Below are positions 17,662 through 26,285 of a stretch of 64,000 bases of DNA, one piece after another. Position 1 is the stretch's first letter. Every line of letters begins with the position of its first letter. The notes under the pieces were generated by a model. That model saw only the letters and a list, made by a program, of their open reading frames with translations. It was not told the origin of the DNA and did no database searches. The translations under genes and the position numbers were made by a program. This DNA comes from Streptomyces clavifer (lineage in GTDB: Bacteria > Actinomycetota > Actinomycetes > Streptomycetales > Streptomycetaceae): contig BMWJ01000018.1 in assembly GCA_014651175.1 (NCBI GenBank), forward strand, positions 33,446 to 97,445, in the 5' to 3' direction.

Positions 17662-18363
17662 TCAGTGCGCGGCGGCCACGCGGGCGATCACCGCGTGCGG
17701 CCGGCCGGGGTGCGGCATGGTGAAGGCCGTGTGCAGGGCCTCGTGGTCCCGGCCGTCCACCGACAGGGCCGACCAGCCGGCGGCCTCGAACCGTGCGGCG
17801 ATGCCGCCCGGTCTGGCGTACGTCGCCGAGCCGTTGTCGATCACCACGGTGTGCAGCTGGTCGAGCCCGGCCGGGCCCGCGTAGGCGATCGCCTCGTGGT
17901 TGCTGCCCTCGTCCAGTTCGGCGTCCCCCGTCAGCACCCAGACGCCCGGCCCGGTCAGCCCCTGCGCCCGCAGCCCCAGAACGCTGCCCACCGCCAGCGG
18001 GAGCCCGTGTCCGAGGGACCCGCTGCCGATCTCGGCCCCCGGCACGAGGAGCCGGTCGGGGTGGTGGCCGAGCGGGGAGTCGTACGATCCGAAGCCCGGG
18101 AGCAGCTCCTCACCGAAGAAGCCGCGTGCGGCCAGTACGGCGTAGTACGCCATGGGCCCGTGGCCCTTCGAGAGCAGGAACCGGTCGCGGTCGGGGGAAC
18201 CGGCGGTGGCGGGCGTGACCCGCAGCACCCGGTCGTACAGCACCCACAGGGCGTCGAGGGTGGAGGTCGCGGCGGGGCCGTGCTTCTCGTCCCCGGTCAT
18301 CAGGCTCATCAGCCGGTTCAGGTCGTCGTATCCGTACACCGGCGCGGAGGTCGTGTTCGTCAT
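17662..18363 (-). CDS. Transketolase N-terminal subunit (split transketolase)
   Basis: A 233-residue TPP-binding half: RFLLSKGHGPMAYYAVLA, SGSLGHGLPLAVG and the TPP motif that begins GDAELDEGSNHEA. The motif ends in DNGS rather than the usual double Asn, a known variation in N-terminal transketolase subunits. It pairs with the downstream C-terminal subunit. I chose ATG 18363; an ATG at 18381 and a TTG at 18384 are in frame upstream, and none has a strong ribosome site. Expression is probably from a promoter in the short gap before the tRNA gene on the opposite strand. Confidence 0.85.
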   Translation of the reverse strand: MTNTTSAPVYGYDDLNRLMSLMTGDEKHGPAATSTLDALWVLYDRVLRVTPATAGSPDRDRFLLSKGHGPMAYYAVLAARGFFGEELLPGFGSYDSPLGHHPDRLLVPGAEIGSGSLGHGLPLAVGSVLGLRAQGLTGPGVWVLTGDAELDEGSNHEAIAYAGPAGLDQLHTVVIDNGSATYARPGGIAARFEAAGWSALSVDGRDHEALHTAFTMPHPGRPHAVIARVAAAH

Positions 18364-18488
18364 GCGCCCAGCGTCGAACATCAAGCGTGGTTGAGGTCAA
18401 GGGGTAAACGGGTTCGTGACCACGTGTCCAAGTGCGGTATTGTTCTCATGCGCGTTCGGCCAGGGGAAACCCCAGGTCAGACGGGCAG

Positions 18489-18562
<74 letters not shown>

Positions 18563-18579
18563 CTGGAGACAGTCGCAGA

Positions 18580-18617
18580 TCAGGGCCGGTATCGGAGAAA
18601 TCCGATACCGGCCCTGA
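18580..18617. terminator. Terminator of the tRNA-Pro gene
   Basis: A perfect 17-bp stem (18580-18596 with 18601-18617) closed by a GAAA tetraloop (GNRA class), starting 17 bases after the tRNA. Confidence 0.9.
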
Positions 18618-18704
18618 GCCGTTCTTGGGGACCAGCTGGGGACCAGCCTCCTTGACCGGTGTCAGCGGGTCATGATGACCGGGCTCTGTGCTCGGCGGAC
18701 GCGT

Positions 18705-19167
18705 CATCAGCTCGGCCGCGTTCCTGGCGAGCCACTTGAGCTCGTGGACGGTGAGGATGACGGGCGTCTCGGGGGCGGCCTCCTTGAACTGGTGGGCCAG
18801 TGAGAGCGCCTTCTCCAGCTCGGGGCGCACCTTGACGCGGGTGCTGGTCTGCTCCTTGAAGACCTTGTGGCACTCCGCGCGGTGGAGGGCTTCGAACTGA
18901 CTCGCCAGCTCCTGCCGGGCGGTCGACGTCCTCGCCTACCCGATGCGGACCGGGCGCTGGGTGCGGGGCGCGGGCGAGACGGTGAGCGCGGGGCCCTGCT
19001 TCCACGCGCGGCCGGGTGGTGGTCGGCGGGGACGAGGACTTCGAATTCCTTGCGGAGCGCGGAGCGCGGGGACGAGGGCGAAGCGCGGGGTGTGGTATTT
19101 CGCGGCGGTCTCCCCGAGTGCGGCAGGCGGAGCCGACGGGCGCGTCACAGTTCGGGCAGTCGTGACG
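18705..19167 (-). pseudogene. Decayed serine recombinase (resolvase) N-terminal region
   Basis: Read on the minus strand, pieces of one protein lie in different frames. First comes a zinc-finger-like CPNCDAPVGSACRTRG (near 19160). Then, after a frameshift, AAKYHTPRFALVPALR. Last is the resolvase catalytic core: RIG, a TAG at 18936-18938 where resolvases have Tyr of GYAR, then ARTSTARQELASQFEAL, CHKVFKEQTSTRVK and TVHELKWLARNAAELM. The reading stops matching at about 18705, so the C-terminal part is lost. The stop codon, frameshifts and truncation make it non-functional. Its position beside tRNA-Pro marks an old mobile-element insertion. Confidence 0.75.
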
Positions 19168-19407
19168 TTCTGCCGCGCCCTCAGCGAGCACGTTTCCGCG
19201 GGTCGCCGTTCGCAGAAGCCCTCTCGAAACCTGCATGTTGTGCGAGGCACCTACCGGATGGATCTCACGCCCGATCGGTCCGCACTGGCCCTCTCGCGGA
19301 GATCTCACAGGCGAACATGTATGTGAACCAGCATGTCAGCGATCTTCCCCCGACCCTGGATTTACATCGCCGCACCGTAGCTGTACGAGCGTCCACCGCT
19401 GTGCCAG

Positions 19408-20259
19408 TCATTGGATGGACCCGTCCATCATGTGCTGGGTGCCGATGGTGGCGAGCAGGGCGAGTTTACTGTCGGATTCGCTGCCGGGTTCGGCTGTGTA
19501 CATCAAGATCCGCTGGTCCTGGCGCTGGGTAGTAAGGATGTCGCAGTCCAGGTCAAGGGTTCCGACCTCGGAACGGACGACCCTCTTGATGGTCGGGCCG
19601 TGTTCGGCGATCTCGTGACGCTGCCAGAGTTCGCGGAACCGCGGGCTCGTCTCGTCCAGCCGTGCGACGAGCTGTCGCAGCTGGGCGTCGTCAGGGTAGC
19701 GGCCGGTACTGCGCCGCAGGTCGGCCACCAGGGACGCGTCGAGGGCTTCGGCGCTGCCGGGGCCGTACAGGTGACAGTCCGAGGTGCCGGTGAAGTGCAA
19801 CCACAGCAAATTACGGTCGGCTTCCCGCACCTGGGAGGGGTCGCCCGCCAGCGTCGCCCACAAGCGATTCCAGAGCAGGAGGTTCCACATCGCATCGAAG
19901 ACGGCCATGGGCCGTTCGCCGGTGCGTTCCACCAGGCGGCGGATACTCGCGGGCACCAGTCGGCTGATGCGTCCCCCGTCGGTGGCGTGCCCGGCCAGAC
20001 GGAACAGGTGCTCCTGTTCGGTGTCGCCGAGCTGCAACGCTTGGGCGAGCGCGGCGCACACCTGTGCCGAGGGCGCCGAGGCCCGCCCCTGCTCCAGGCG
20101 CACGATGTAGTCGACGGAGACACCCGCCAGCACGGCCAGCTCCTCGCGCCGCAGCCCTTTGGTACGCCGGGCGGTGTTCGCCGGCAGACCCGCCATGTGC
20201 GGGGTCAGCCGCTCACGCCACGCCCGCAGGATCGCGGCCAGCTCACCGGAGTCACTCAT
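19408..20259 (-). CDS. XRE-family regulator with MmyB-like ligand domain
   Basis: A 283-residue regulator. The helix-turn-helix is at about residues 30-65 (GLRREELAVLAGVSVDYIVRLEQGR), and the rest is an MmyB-like PAS-type ligand-binding domain (AVFDAMWNLLLWN, RNLLWLHF). This family usually sits divergent to an NAD(P)-binding reductase that it represses, as here. I chose ATG 20259 because GGAA precedes it; ATG 20268 is also in frame. A 21-base imperfect palindrome in the divergent promoter is the likely operator. Confidence 0.9.
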   Translation of the reverse strand: MSDSGELAAILRAWRERLTPHMAGLPANTARRTKGLRREELAVLAGVSVDYIVRLEQGRASAPSAQVCAALAQALQLGDTEQEHLFRLAGHATDGGRISRLVPASIRRLVERTGERPMAVFDAMWNLLLWNRLWATLAGDPSQVREADRNLLWLHFTGTSDCHLYGPGSAEALDASLVADLRRSTGRYPDDAQLRQLVARLDETSPRFRELWQRHEIAEHGPTIKRVVRSEVGTLDLDCDILTTQRQDQRILMYTAEPGSESDSKLALLATIGTQHMMDGSIQ

Positions 20260-20292
20260 GGATTCCATGGTCGCAGCACACGCCGGGAACAG

Positions 20293-20313
20293 CCTGGTAC
20301 TCCCGTTACCAGG
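20293..20313. promoter_or_regulatory. Inverted repeat in the divergent promoter
   Basis: CCTGGTA (20293-20299) and TACCAGG (20307-20313) form perfect 7-bp arms around a 7-base spacer. The site lies between the divergent XRE regulator and the NmrA-like reductase, closer to the regulator, as an autoregulatory operator would. Confidence 0.55.
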
Positions 20314-20465
20314 AAGAAGCGTCTCTGGCCCGGGTCGGCAGTGCGCCGCAGACTGGCGACCATGGCCATCGCGCTGATCATCGGAGCGCGTTCTTCGACA
20401 CCGACAGCATCAGCCCCTGGCGGCCGCACTCGCTCCCACCGTTCCTACGAAAAGGAAACACGTTC

Positions 20466-21326
20466 ATGATCGTCGTCACCGGGGCCACCGGCCGGTTCGG
20501 CCGCCAGGTCATCGAGCACCTGCTCCTGCGCGGTGTGCCGGCCGCCCAGGTCGTCGCAGCCGCCCGCACCCCCGCCAAGGCGGCCGGCCTCGCCGCCCTG
20601 GGCGTCGAGGTCCGCACCGCCGACTACGACCGACCCGAGACCCTGTCGGCAGCCTTCGCGGGAGCCGACAAGGTCCTGCTGGTCTCCTCCACCGGCTCGG
20701 ACGCCACGCGTGTCGCCCAGCACCGCTCGGCCATCGACGCCGCGGTCACGTCCGGCGTGGACCTTGTCGCCTACACCTCGGTCACCCGCGCCCCCACCAA
20801 CCCGATGGGCCTGGCACGAGTGCACCGTGCCACCGAGCAGGCCATCGCCGACGCCGGCCTGCCCGCCGTCGTGCTGCGCAACGGCTGGTACACCGAGAAC
20901 CACACCGCCGCCCTGCCCGGGGCCGTCGCGCGCGGCACCCTCACCGGCAGCGCGGGCGACGGGCGGATCGCCTTTGCGACCCGGGCGGACCTCGCCGAAG
21001 CCGCAGCCGCCGTCCTCACCCTCGACGATCAGGCCGGGAAGACCTACGACCTCACCGGTGACACCGCCTGGACACTGTCCGAACTCGCAGCCGAGGCCGC
21101 GGCACGATCCGGCACGCCTCTCCCCTACGTGGATCTTCCCGCCGAGCAGTACCGGCAGATCCTCCACCGGGCCGGACTGCCCGAACCTGCCGTCGACCTG
21201 ATCGTCGACGCCGACGTACAGATCTCCCACGGCGCCTTGGCCCACGTCACCAGCGACCTGACCTCCCTCCTGGGCCGGCCCACCACACCGCTGTCTGTCA
21301 CCGTCGCCCAGACCCTGCGTGCCTGA
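20466..21326 (+). CDS. NmrA/QorB-like atypical short-chain reductase
   Basis: A 286-residue NAD(P)-binding protein. The N-terminal Rossmann motif is VTGATGRFGRQVIEHL (TGxxGxxG), followed by VLLVSSTGSD, a central YTSVTRAP and LRNGWYTENH. It belongs to the NmrA-like/QorB branch of extended short-chain dehydrogenases, which lacks the usual YxxxK pair; some members are quinone reductases or redox sensors. ATG 20466 has AAAGGAAA at 20451-20458. It is transcribed away from the XRE regulator that probably controls it. The exact substrate is unknown. Confidence 0.88.
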   Translation: MIVVTGATGRFGRQVIEHLLLRGVPAAQVVAAARTPAKAAGLAALGVEVRTADYDRPETLSAAFAGADKVLLVSSTGSDATRVAQHRSAIDAAVTSGVDLVAYTSVTRAPTNPMGLARVHRATEQAIADAGLPAVVLRNGWYTENHTAALPGAVARGTLTGSAGDGRIAFATRADLAEAAAAVLTLDDQAGKTYDLTGDTAWTLSELAAEAAARSGTPLPYVDLPAEQYRQILHRAGLPEPAVDLIVDADVQISHGALAHVTSDLTSLLGRPTTPLSVTVAQTLRA

Positions 21327-21382
21327 CCGCCAGGTGTCACGCTGACCGCACCCCACGGCCGCCACCGGCGACGCCCTGACAG

Positions 21383-22020
21383 CTACGCGGTAACGCCAGG
21401 CCCGGAGAGACGGAGGACTCCCGGCCTCTCCTCCTCGTCGCCCTCGTCGAGTCCGAGCCCGGCCGCGTCCGGGTCGCGCAACGGGCGCAGGTCGCCGGCG
21501 GCCGGGGTGGAGGCGGCGAAGCTGCAGCGGCCGAGCACGTCGAGGTTGCGGTGCTTGAGGGGGGAGAGGCGGGCAATGTTCCTCGTCCCGGATCTCATGG
21601 CCTTCGGCGCGGAGCCGGGTGACGGCGGTGTCCATGTAGCGAGGCCTCCAGAGCACGATGGCGTGACCGAACAGGCCGAGCTGATCCTCCAAGCCGTCGC
21701 GGTACGCCTGGTGGATGGTGCCGCGTGTGCTGTGGCACACGTCCCGGGCGAGCCTGTGGCGGGACTCCTGCGCGGTGAGCCGGCGGTTCATCCGCCGGCG
21801 GTAGGTGTCGTCGACCGGGTCGACCATCCGCATCAGGTGTTCGGCCCTGGTGATCCGCCCGAAACCCGGTTGTGGGCGAGCGGCTCCAGCGCCCCGTACG
21901 TCCCCGTCCCGACGCCGGGCATGGTGGCCCGCCGAACCGCTGGTCGTCCAGGCCCTTGAAGCGAGGGCTGAAGTTGCAGCCAAGGATCCTGAAGATCCCG
22001 AACGTGATGCCGGAGTTCAT
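21383..22020 (-). pseudogene. Decayed Tn3-family transposase, C-terminal region
   Basis: On the minus strand the C-terminal part of a Tn3 transposase can be followed across frames. IFRILGCNFSPRFKGLDDQR lies near 22000. Then comes MVDPVDDTYRRRMNRRLTAQ with ESRHRLARDVCHSTRGTIHQ and IVLWRPRYMDTAV. After another shift, IARLSPLKHRNLDVLGRCSF and LRPLRDPDAAGLG lead into a stop near 21383. Several frameshifts and small deletions interrupt it and the N-terminal two thirds is absent. I see no paired 38-bp Tn3 ends. It is a transposon fossil inside the island scar. Confidence 0.8.
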
Positions 22021-22092
22021 CCGGACAGTTCAAATTGATCTCCTCCGAGGTGTCGTCAGGCCGTGCGGACCTAGGGTGAGACTTTCGATGAG

Positions 22093-22584
22093 GTGGCAGG
22101 GGGAAGCGTTGTGGAGGTCACCGTCCAATGGATAAGGACGTCTTGGACGAAGCAGTCTCGGGGAGGGGAGGCCGCGACTCGCAGGAACGCCGTCCCGGTC
22201 GGCTTTCGGGTCCCGCCCATGACGCCCGGGGTCGCGCACGTGGTGCGTATGCATGAGCGCGACGGCTTCGACCCTTTCGACGGCCGGGAAGTCCTGCGCA
22301 GGGTCGACGTCCAACTCCGCGAGGGAGACGGTCGGTTGCGAGTCCTTCCTCGGGTCCAGCCCTTCTTCGCCATACCTCCACGGCCCCGACGGCCCCCGGC
22401 CGTACGACTTGTTCCCGGGCAGTGGGTCCGCTGGCAGCTCAACTACCGTTTCAGCAGCGCGGCGGGGGTGCGGGGCTGGTCGTACTGGCTCGATACCTTC
22501 AACATCGCTTACGGCCCGGTGGAAGCTGACGCGTTCTTGTCTCCGCCCACCGTGCTCATGGACGAACGAGGTCCGGTCCGGTAA
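22093..22584 (+). CDS. Hypothetical protein, possibly 5'-truncated
   Basis: A frame of up to 163 residues. The second half looks genuinely coding and folded: LVPGQWVRWQLNYRF, WSYWLDTFNIAYGP and PPTVLMDERG. The first half is less convincing and the start is unclear (GTG 22093, GTG 22111 or a later ATG), with no good ribosome site. It lies between two transposase fossils and may be a cargo gene or itself a remnant. I do not recognise the family and see no catalytic motif. Confidence 0.45.
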   Translation: MAGGSVVEVTVQWIRTSWTKQSRGGEAATRRNAVPVGFRVPPMTPGVAHVVRMHERDGFDPFDGREVLRRVDVQLREGDGRLRVLPRVQPFFAIPPRPRRPPAVRLVPGQWVRWQLNYRFSSAAGVRGWSYWLDTFNIAYGPVEADAFLSPPTVLMDERGPVR

Positions 22585-22599
22585 CTCGCCAGGCAGTGG

Positions 22600-23049
22600 T
22601 CACGCGCGGAAGCTGTCGGCACTCGCCTCGGAGCGGGCGGGTTGCCCGAGTTCTACGAGAAGCTCGTCGATCCGGTCGCTGGTGCATCGATGTCGTTCGA
22701 CTCCGCGGTCCCAACTGCGTGGGGCGGCGTCGGTAGCGAGTGTCTGCTCGACTTCACGTAGGGCCCGCAGACGCAATACGTACTCGGGTGTGGTGACGAA
22801 CGTTGCGCAGGTCAGGTAGAGGTCGCACTCGCAGGAGCCTTCGGCGGGGTGACGCAGGCAGCGGCCGAGTTCGAGCTCGGTCTTGAGGAAGTTCGTCGTG
22901 AGCCGGTCGACCGCGGTGTCCGGCAGTGAGCTGTTGCGCAGTTCGTCGGCGGCCGGCCCGGCGATCGTGGCGCCGGGGCCGAGCACGGCCCTGTGGTCGC
23001 GCAGTACTTCCTGCTCGCTGATCTGCGCATGTCCGGGCCGGGGTCGGTG
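22600..23049 (-). pseudogene. C-terminal remnant of a tyrosine-recombinase-type transposase
   Basis: The minus-strand frame ending at 22600 reads GHAQISEQEVLRDHRAVLGP, then TNFLKTELELGRCL, CECDLYLTCATFVTTPEY and ERHRCTSDRIDELL. A Cys-containing tail of this kind (C..., CxC, LxxCxxF) is found after the catalytic domain in transposon-encoded tyrosine recombinases of the Tn554 TnpA/TnpB type. Upstream of about 23049 the frame loses all similarity, and the Arg/His/Arg/Tyr catalytic core is gone, so only the tail survives. Family assignment is from remembered motif similarity and is moderate. Confidence 0.55.
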
Positions 23050-24189
23050 CAGCCCATTCCGTAACGGTGGAGACACGGGTTCGGAACAGGCAGTCCATAC
23101 GCTGCGCGAACAGGTGCTTCCGGGCATCCTCACCGGACTCGGGGTCCACTCCGGTCGGGGGAGCGCGTTCACGCGATGGCGCGTCCTTCTGCGGAGCCCG
23201 CGTCGACGCAGATGCGGTCGGCCACCCCCTGTCGGCCCTGGGGCGTTCGAACGGTCCCATCGGATCGGAGTGGAGGTTCGGCCGGGCTGACACGTACCGC
23301 GGCACCTCCTCCGGGGCCGGATCCGGGCACGTCCCCGGTCGCGCGGGTCATGGGCGCCTCTCCGTCCTGACGGCTGCTCGGGCTCGCCGGGGGGCGGGGC
23401 CGGCCGATGGGACGAGGTGTGGGATGCACGGATCGTCATGGATGAACTACTGCGGGATCAAGTGGAGTTGAACGTTGATGGACCGGCGTGTGCTGCTTGA
23501 AACGGCACTCCCGAAAAGCGACCATGGTGGTCTGCGCTACCTGTGGCAGGCGGTGGGGGCCGTGTAGGGTAAAGAGGTGCATTCCTGTGCGGGGGGGACC
23601 TGTGTACACGTTCACGGAAATAACGGGTGACTTGACGAGGGTGCCCGCGCTCCAACTCCCTAGCCGCATGTCCGGGGCGGCGCACGGCCCTCGGTCGGTG
23701 TGTTGTGCTCCCCGTGTGGACGCGGACCGGCGCACCGTCGTCGAGTCGGCGCCCGGAGCCCGTCCTGCCGAGGGTGTCCGTCGTACTTCCGGAGCGCGAC
23801 CGGGGCACACCGGTACGCCGGCCAACGGGGGATCGGCCGGATCGACGCTGCTGCCGCGCCTCCGGGCCCCCGGGCCGCACCGCGGAGCGACGAGGCCCGT
23901 CGCCCGTGACTGTCGACGCGCGTCGACCCCTCGCGTTCTCCGGTTCTAGGTTCCCGCCGCCCACGTAACCGAACCCGGTCCGGCCACCTGTGTCCCGCTG
24001 TGCGACCGCAAGCCGTCGTCTTTTTCGGCCTGCCCGGACGTGTCCGAATTCCGGACGCCGGATGTCGCAGCTCTCTGACCCGCACATGCAATTCGCGAAC
24101 CCGAACGGCATGCCACGACCGAGCCTCGAGAGCGTGAGGGCTCGGAAAGAGCGGTTACTCCATACGTAACATCGAGCGGAGTTGTCTGG
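23050..24189. other. Long intergenic region before the SARP gene, with inverted repeats
   Basis: About 1.1 kb with no convincing gene on either strand. The left part is probably erased mobile DNA. Close to the SARP start are two inverted repeats: CCGAGCC (24119-24125) with GGCTCGG (24139-24145), and GTTAC (24154-24158) with GTAAC (24166-24170). They lie where the promoter and regulator sites of the cluster activator should be. This region marks the left edge of the polyketide cluster. Confidence 0.45.
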
Positions 24190-26148
24190 ATGTCACATAC
24201 AGCGAGCAGCACCCTTTCCGTACAACTGCTGGGCACCCTCCGGGTGTGGTCCCACGATGAGGAGATCCTCATCGGCCCGCCCAAGCAACGAGCGTTACTC
24301 GCGTTACTCGCCATCCGTCTCGGGGTGGTGGTGCGGCGCGAGCAGATCGTCGACGCGCTGTGGGGACCGGAACCCCCTGCCACCGCCGCCAATGGAGTGC
24401 ACACCTATGTGGCCGGGCTGCGCCGGGCGCTGGATCCCGTGCGGGCCGGCAGGGGCTCGGGGGAAGTGCTGGTCACCCGGTCGGACGGCTATGAGTTACG
24501 CCTGCCCGTCGAAGCCGTGGACGCCGCCCTCTTCGTGCGCCAGCGCGAGGAGGCCCGCCGGATGGCGGCCGCCGGCCGGCCCGAGGCCGCGTTCGAGCGG
24601 CTGGGGGCGGCACTGGGACTGTGGCACGGGGAAGCGCTCGCAGGGGTGCCGGGGCCGTTCGCCGCCATGGAGCGCGTCAGGCTGCGCGAGATGCGGTTCG
24701 CCGCCGTGGAGGAGTGGATCGGCGGCATGATCGCCGCAGGGGGGAGCGAAGAGGCGGTCGTCGTGCTGAACGAGGCGATCGTGCAGGAACCCCTCCGCGA
24801 GAAGCTCCGGTACCTGCTGATGCTGGCCCTCTCCCGCTGCGGCCGGCAGGCGCACGCCCTCCAGGCCTACAGCGAGACCCGCACCTATCTCGACGAGGAG
24901 CTGGGCATCGAACCGGGCGTCGAACTGCGCAATCTGCATGCCCGGATCCTCGCCGGCACGGTCGAGGGATCCCGGCCCCCGCGAAGCCCGCAGCGGGAAA
25001 CCGTACCCGCGCAGGCCGAGCGGCGGTCCACGGCTCCGACGGCGGCGGCCTACCTGCCGAGCCACCTGCCCTCGCGCGCCAACGTCTTCGTCGGCCGGAG
25101 CGCCGAACTGCGCAAGGTGCGGGAGATGCTGACCCGGGAGAGTCCCGAACGCGGCCGGGCGACCCCGATCCTGGCCATCGACGGAGCCCCCGGTGTCGGC
25201 AAGAGCGCCCTCGCCCTGGAGCTGGCCCACGAGTCGCTGGACCGCTTCCCCGACGGTCACCTCTACGCGGACCTCGGGGGGACCAGCGACCATCCGCTGA
25301 GCGCCTTCGACGTCCTGGCACAGCTCCTGCGGAACCTCGGTATCCAGCGGGCGTCCCTGCCCACGGATCTCGACGGCCGGGTGATGCTCTACCGCAGCCT
25401 GTTGCACGGCAAGAAGATGCTTGTCGTACTGGACAATGCCCTGGGCGCTGATCAGTTACGGCCATTGATACCTCAGGGGTCGGCCTGTCTGATCGTCACC
25501 AGCCGCCAGCCGCAGCGCGGACTGGTGGTCCGGTACGGCGCCCATCGGATCGGCTTGAAACCCCTGGACCGGGAGACCGCCACCGCGCTCCTCCTCGCAC
25601 TCACCGGGGCCGAGCAGGGAACGGACCGGCGGTCGGCCGTGTCCCGGCTCGCCGAGCTGTGCGGCGGCCTTCCGCTGGCCATCAGGATCACAGCCGGAAG
25701 ACTGCTCGGGGATCCGTACGCGAGCCCGGAGCGACTCGCCGCGCTGTACGAGGACCCGCTCACCCGGCTGGAGCTGCTGGCGGTCGAGGGTGACGACGAC
25801 ATGAGCATCCGCTCGGTGATCACGGTCAGTTACCGCCATCTGTCGGAGGAAACCGCCCGGCTCTTCCGGATGCTGTGCAGGACAGGCCTGGAAGAGGTCG
25901 GTCCGATGTCTCCGGTCCAGCTCATGGGCATCACCCCCGCCGCGGCCGCGAGTCATCTCGAATCACTCACGGACCACGGCCTGCTGGAGCAGACCGGGCC
26001 CGAGGAGTACCGGCTGAACGACCTGGTCCGCATCTACGGGGCCGGCCTGGCCGAGGTGCGGCCGCAGGCGATTCCGCTGCACACCCCACGGAAACTGGCG
26101 ATCACTCAGGACCCGGACGGGCGTCGAATCGGCGGGCGTGTGAGCTAG
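24190..26148 (+). CDS. SARP-family pathway activator with NB-ARC domain, four TTA codons
   Basis: A 652-residue AfsR/DnrI-type regulator. It has an OmpR-like winged helix (about residues 10-100; PPKQRALLALLAI, LWGPEPPATAANGVHTYVAG), a BTAD helical domain (about 105-255; REKLRYLLMLALSRCGRQAH, ALQAYSETRTYLDEELGIEP) and an NB-ARC ATPase (about 295-600; P-loop IDGAPGVGKSALAL near residue 332, GGLPLAIRI). The C-terminal TPR array of full-length AfsR is missing. SARPs activate pathway promoters by binding direct repeats. In-frame TTA codons at 24295, 24304, 24496 and 25456 make translation depend on the rare leucyl-tRNA encoded by bldA, tying expression to development. CGGAG at 24177-24181 supports ATG 24190. 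It is the first gene of the cluster and probably its main switch. Confidence 0.92.
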   Translation: MSHTASSTLSVQLLGTLRVWSHDEEILIGPPKQRALLALLAIRLGVVVRREQIVDALWGPEPPATAANGVHTYVAGLRRALDPVRAGRGSGEVLVTRSDGYELRLPVEAVDAALFVRQREEARRMAAAGRPEAAFERLGAALGLWHGEALAGVPGPFAAMERVRLREMRFAAVEEWIGGMIAAGGSEEAVVVLNEAIVQEPLREKLRYLLMLALSRCGRQAHALQAYSETRTYLDEELGIEPGVELRNLHARILAGTVEGSRPPRSPQRETVPAQAERRSTAPTAAAYLPSHLPSRANVFVGRSAELRKVREMLTRESPERGRATPILAIDGAPGVGKSALALELAHESLDRFPDGHLYADLGGTSDHPLSAFDVLAQLLRNLGIQRASLPTDLDGRVMLYRSLLHGKKMLVVLDNALGADQLRPLIPQGSACLIVTSRQPQRGLVVRYGAHRIGLKPLDRETATALLLALTGAEQGTDRRSAVSRLAELCGGLPLAIRITAGRLLGDPYASPERLAALYEDPLTRLELLAVEGDDDMSIRSVITVSYRHLSEETARLFRMLCRTGLEEVGPMSPVQLMGITPAAAASHLESLTDHGLLEQTGPEEYRLNDLVRIYGAGLAEVRPQAIPLHTPRKLAITQDPDGRRIGGRVS

Positions 26149-26239
26149 CGGAGCGCCGGGGTGGCCCGCGGTTCGTCGAGATGGCTGAATGCAGACCCCT
26201 CAACGCGGAGTAGGGGGTGCAGGGCCGGTGCGGCCATGC

Positions 26240-26266
26240 TTTGATACGGGACAGTCTCGTATCAAA
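26240..26266. promoter_or_regulatory. 27-bp palindromic operator, probable TetR site
   Basis: Arms TTTGATACG and CGTATCAAA match perfectly, with an inner GAC/GTC pair; only three central positions break the symmetry. It lies 20 bases upstream of the MFS start codon and its ribosome site, over the promoter or transcription start. This shape is typical for TetR repressors of drug-export genes, and a TetR gene follows the transporter. Confidence 0.8.
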
Positions 26267-26285
26267 ACTCTTCAAGGAGAGCACT

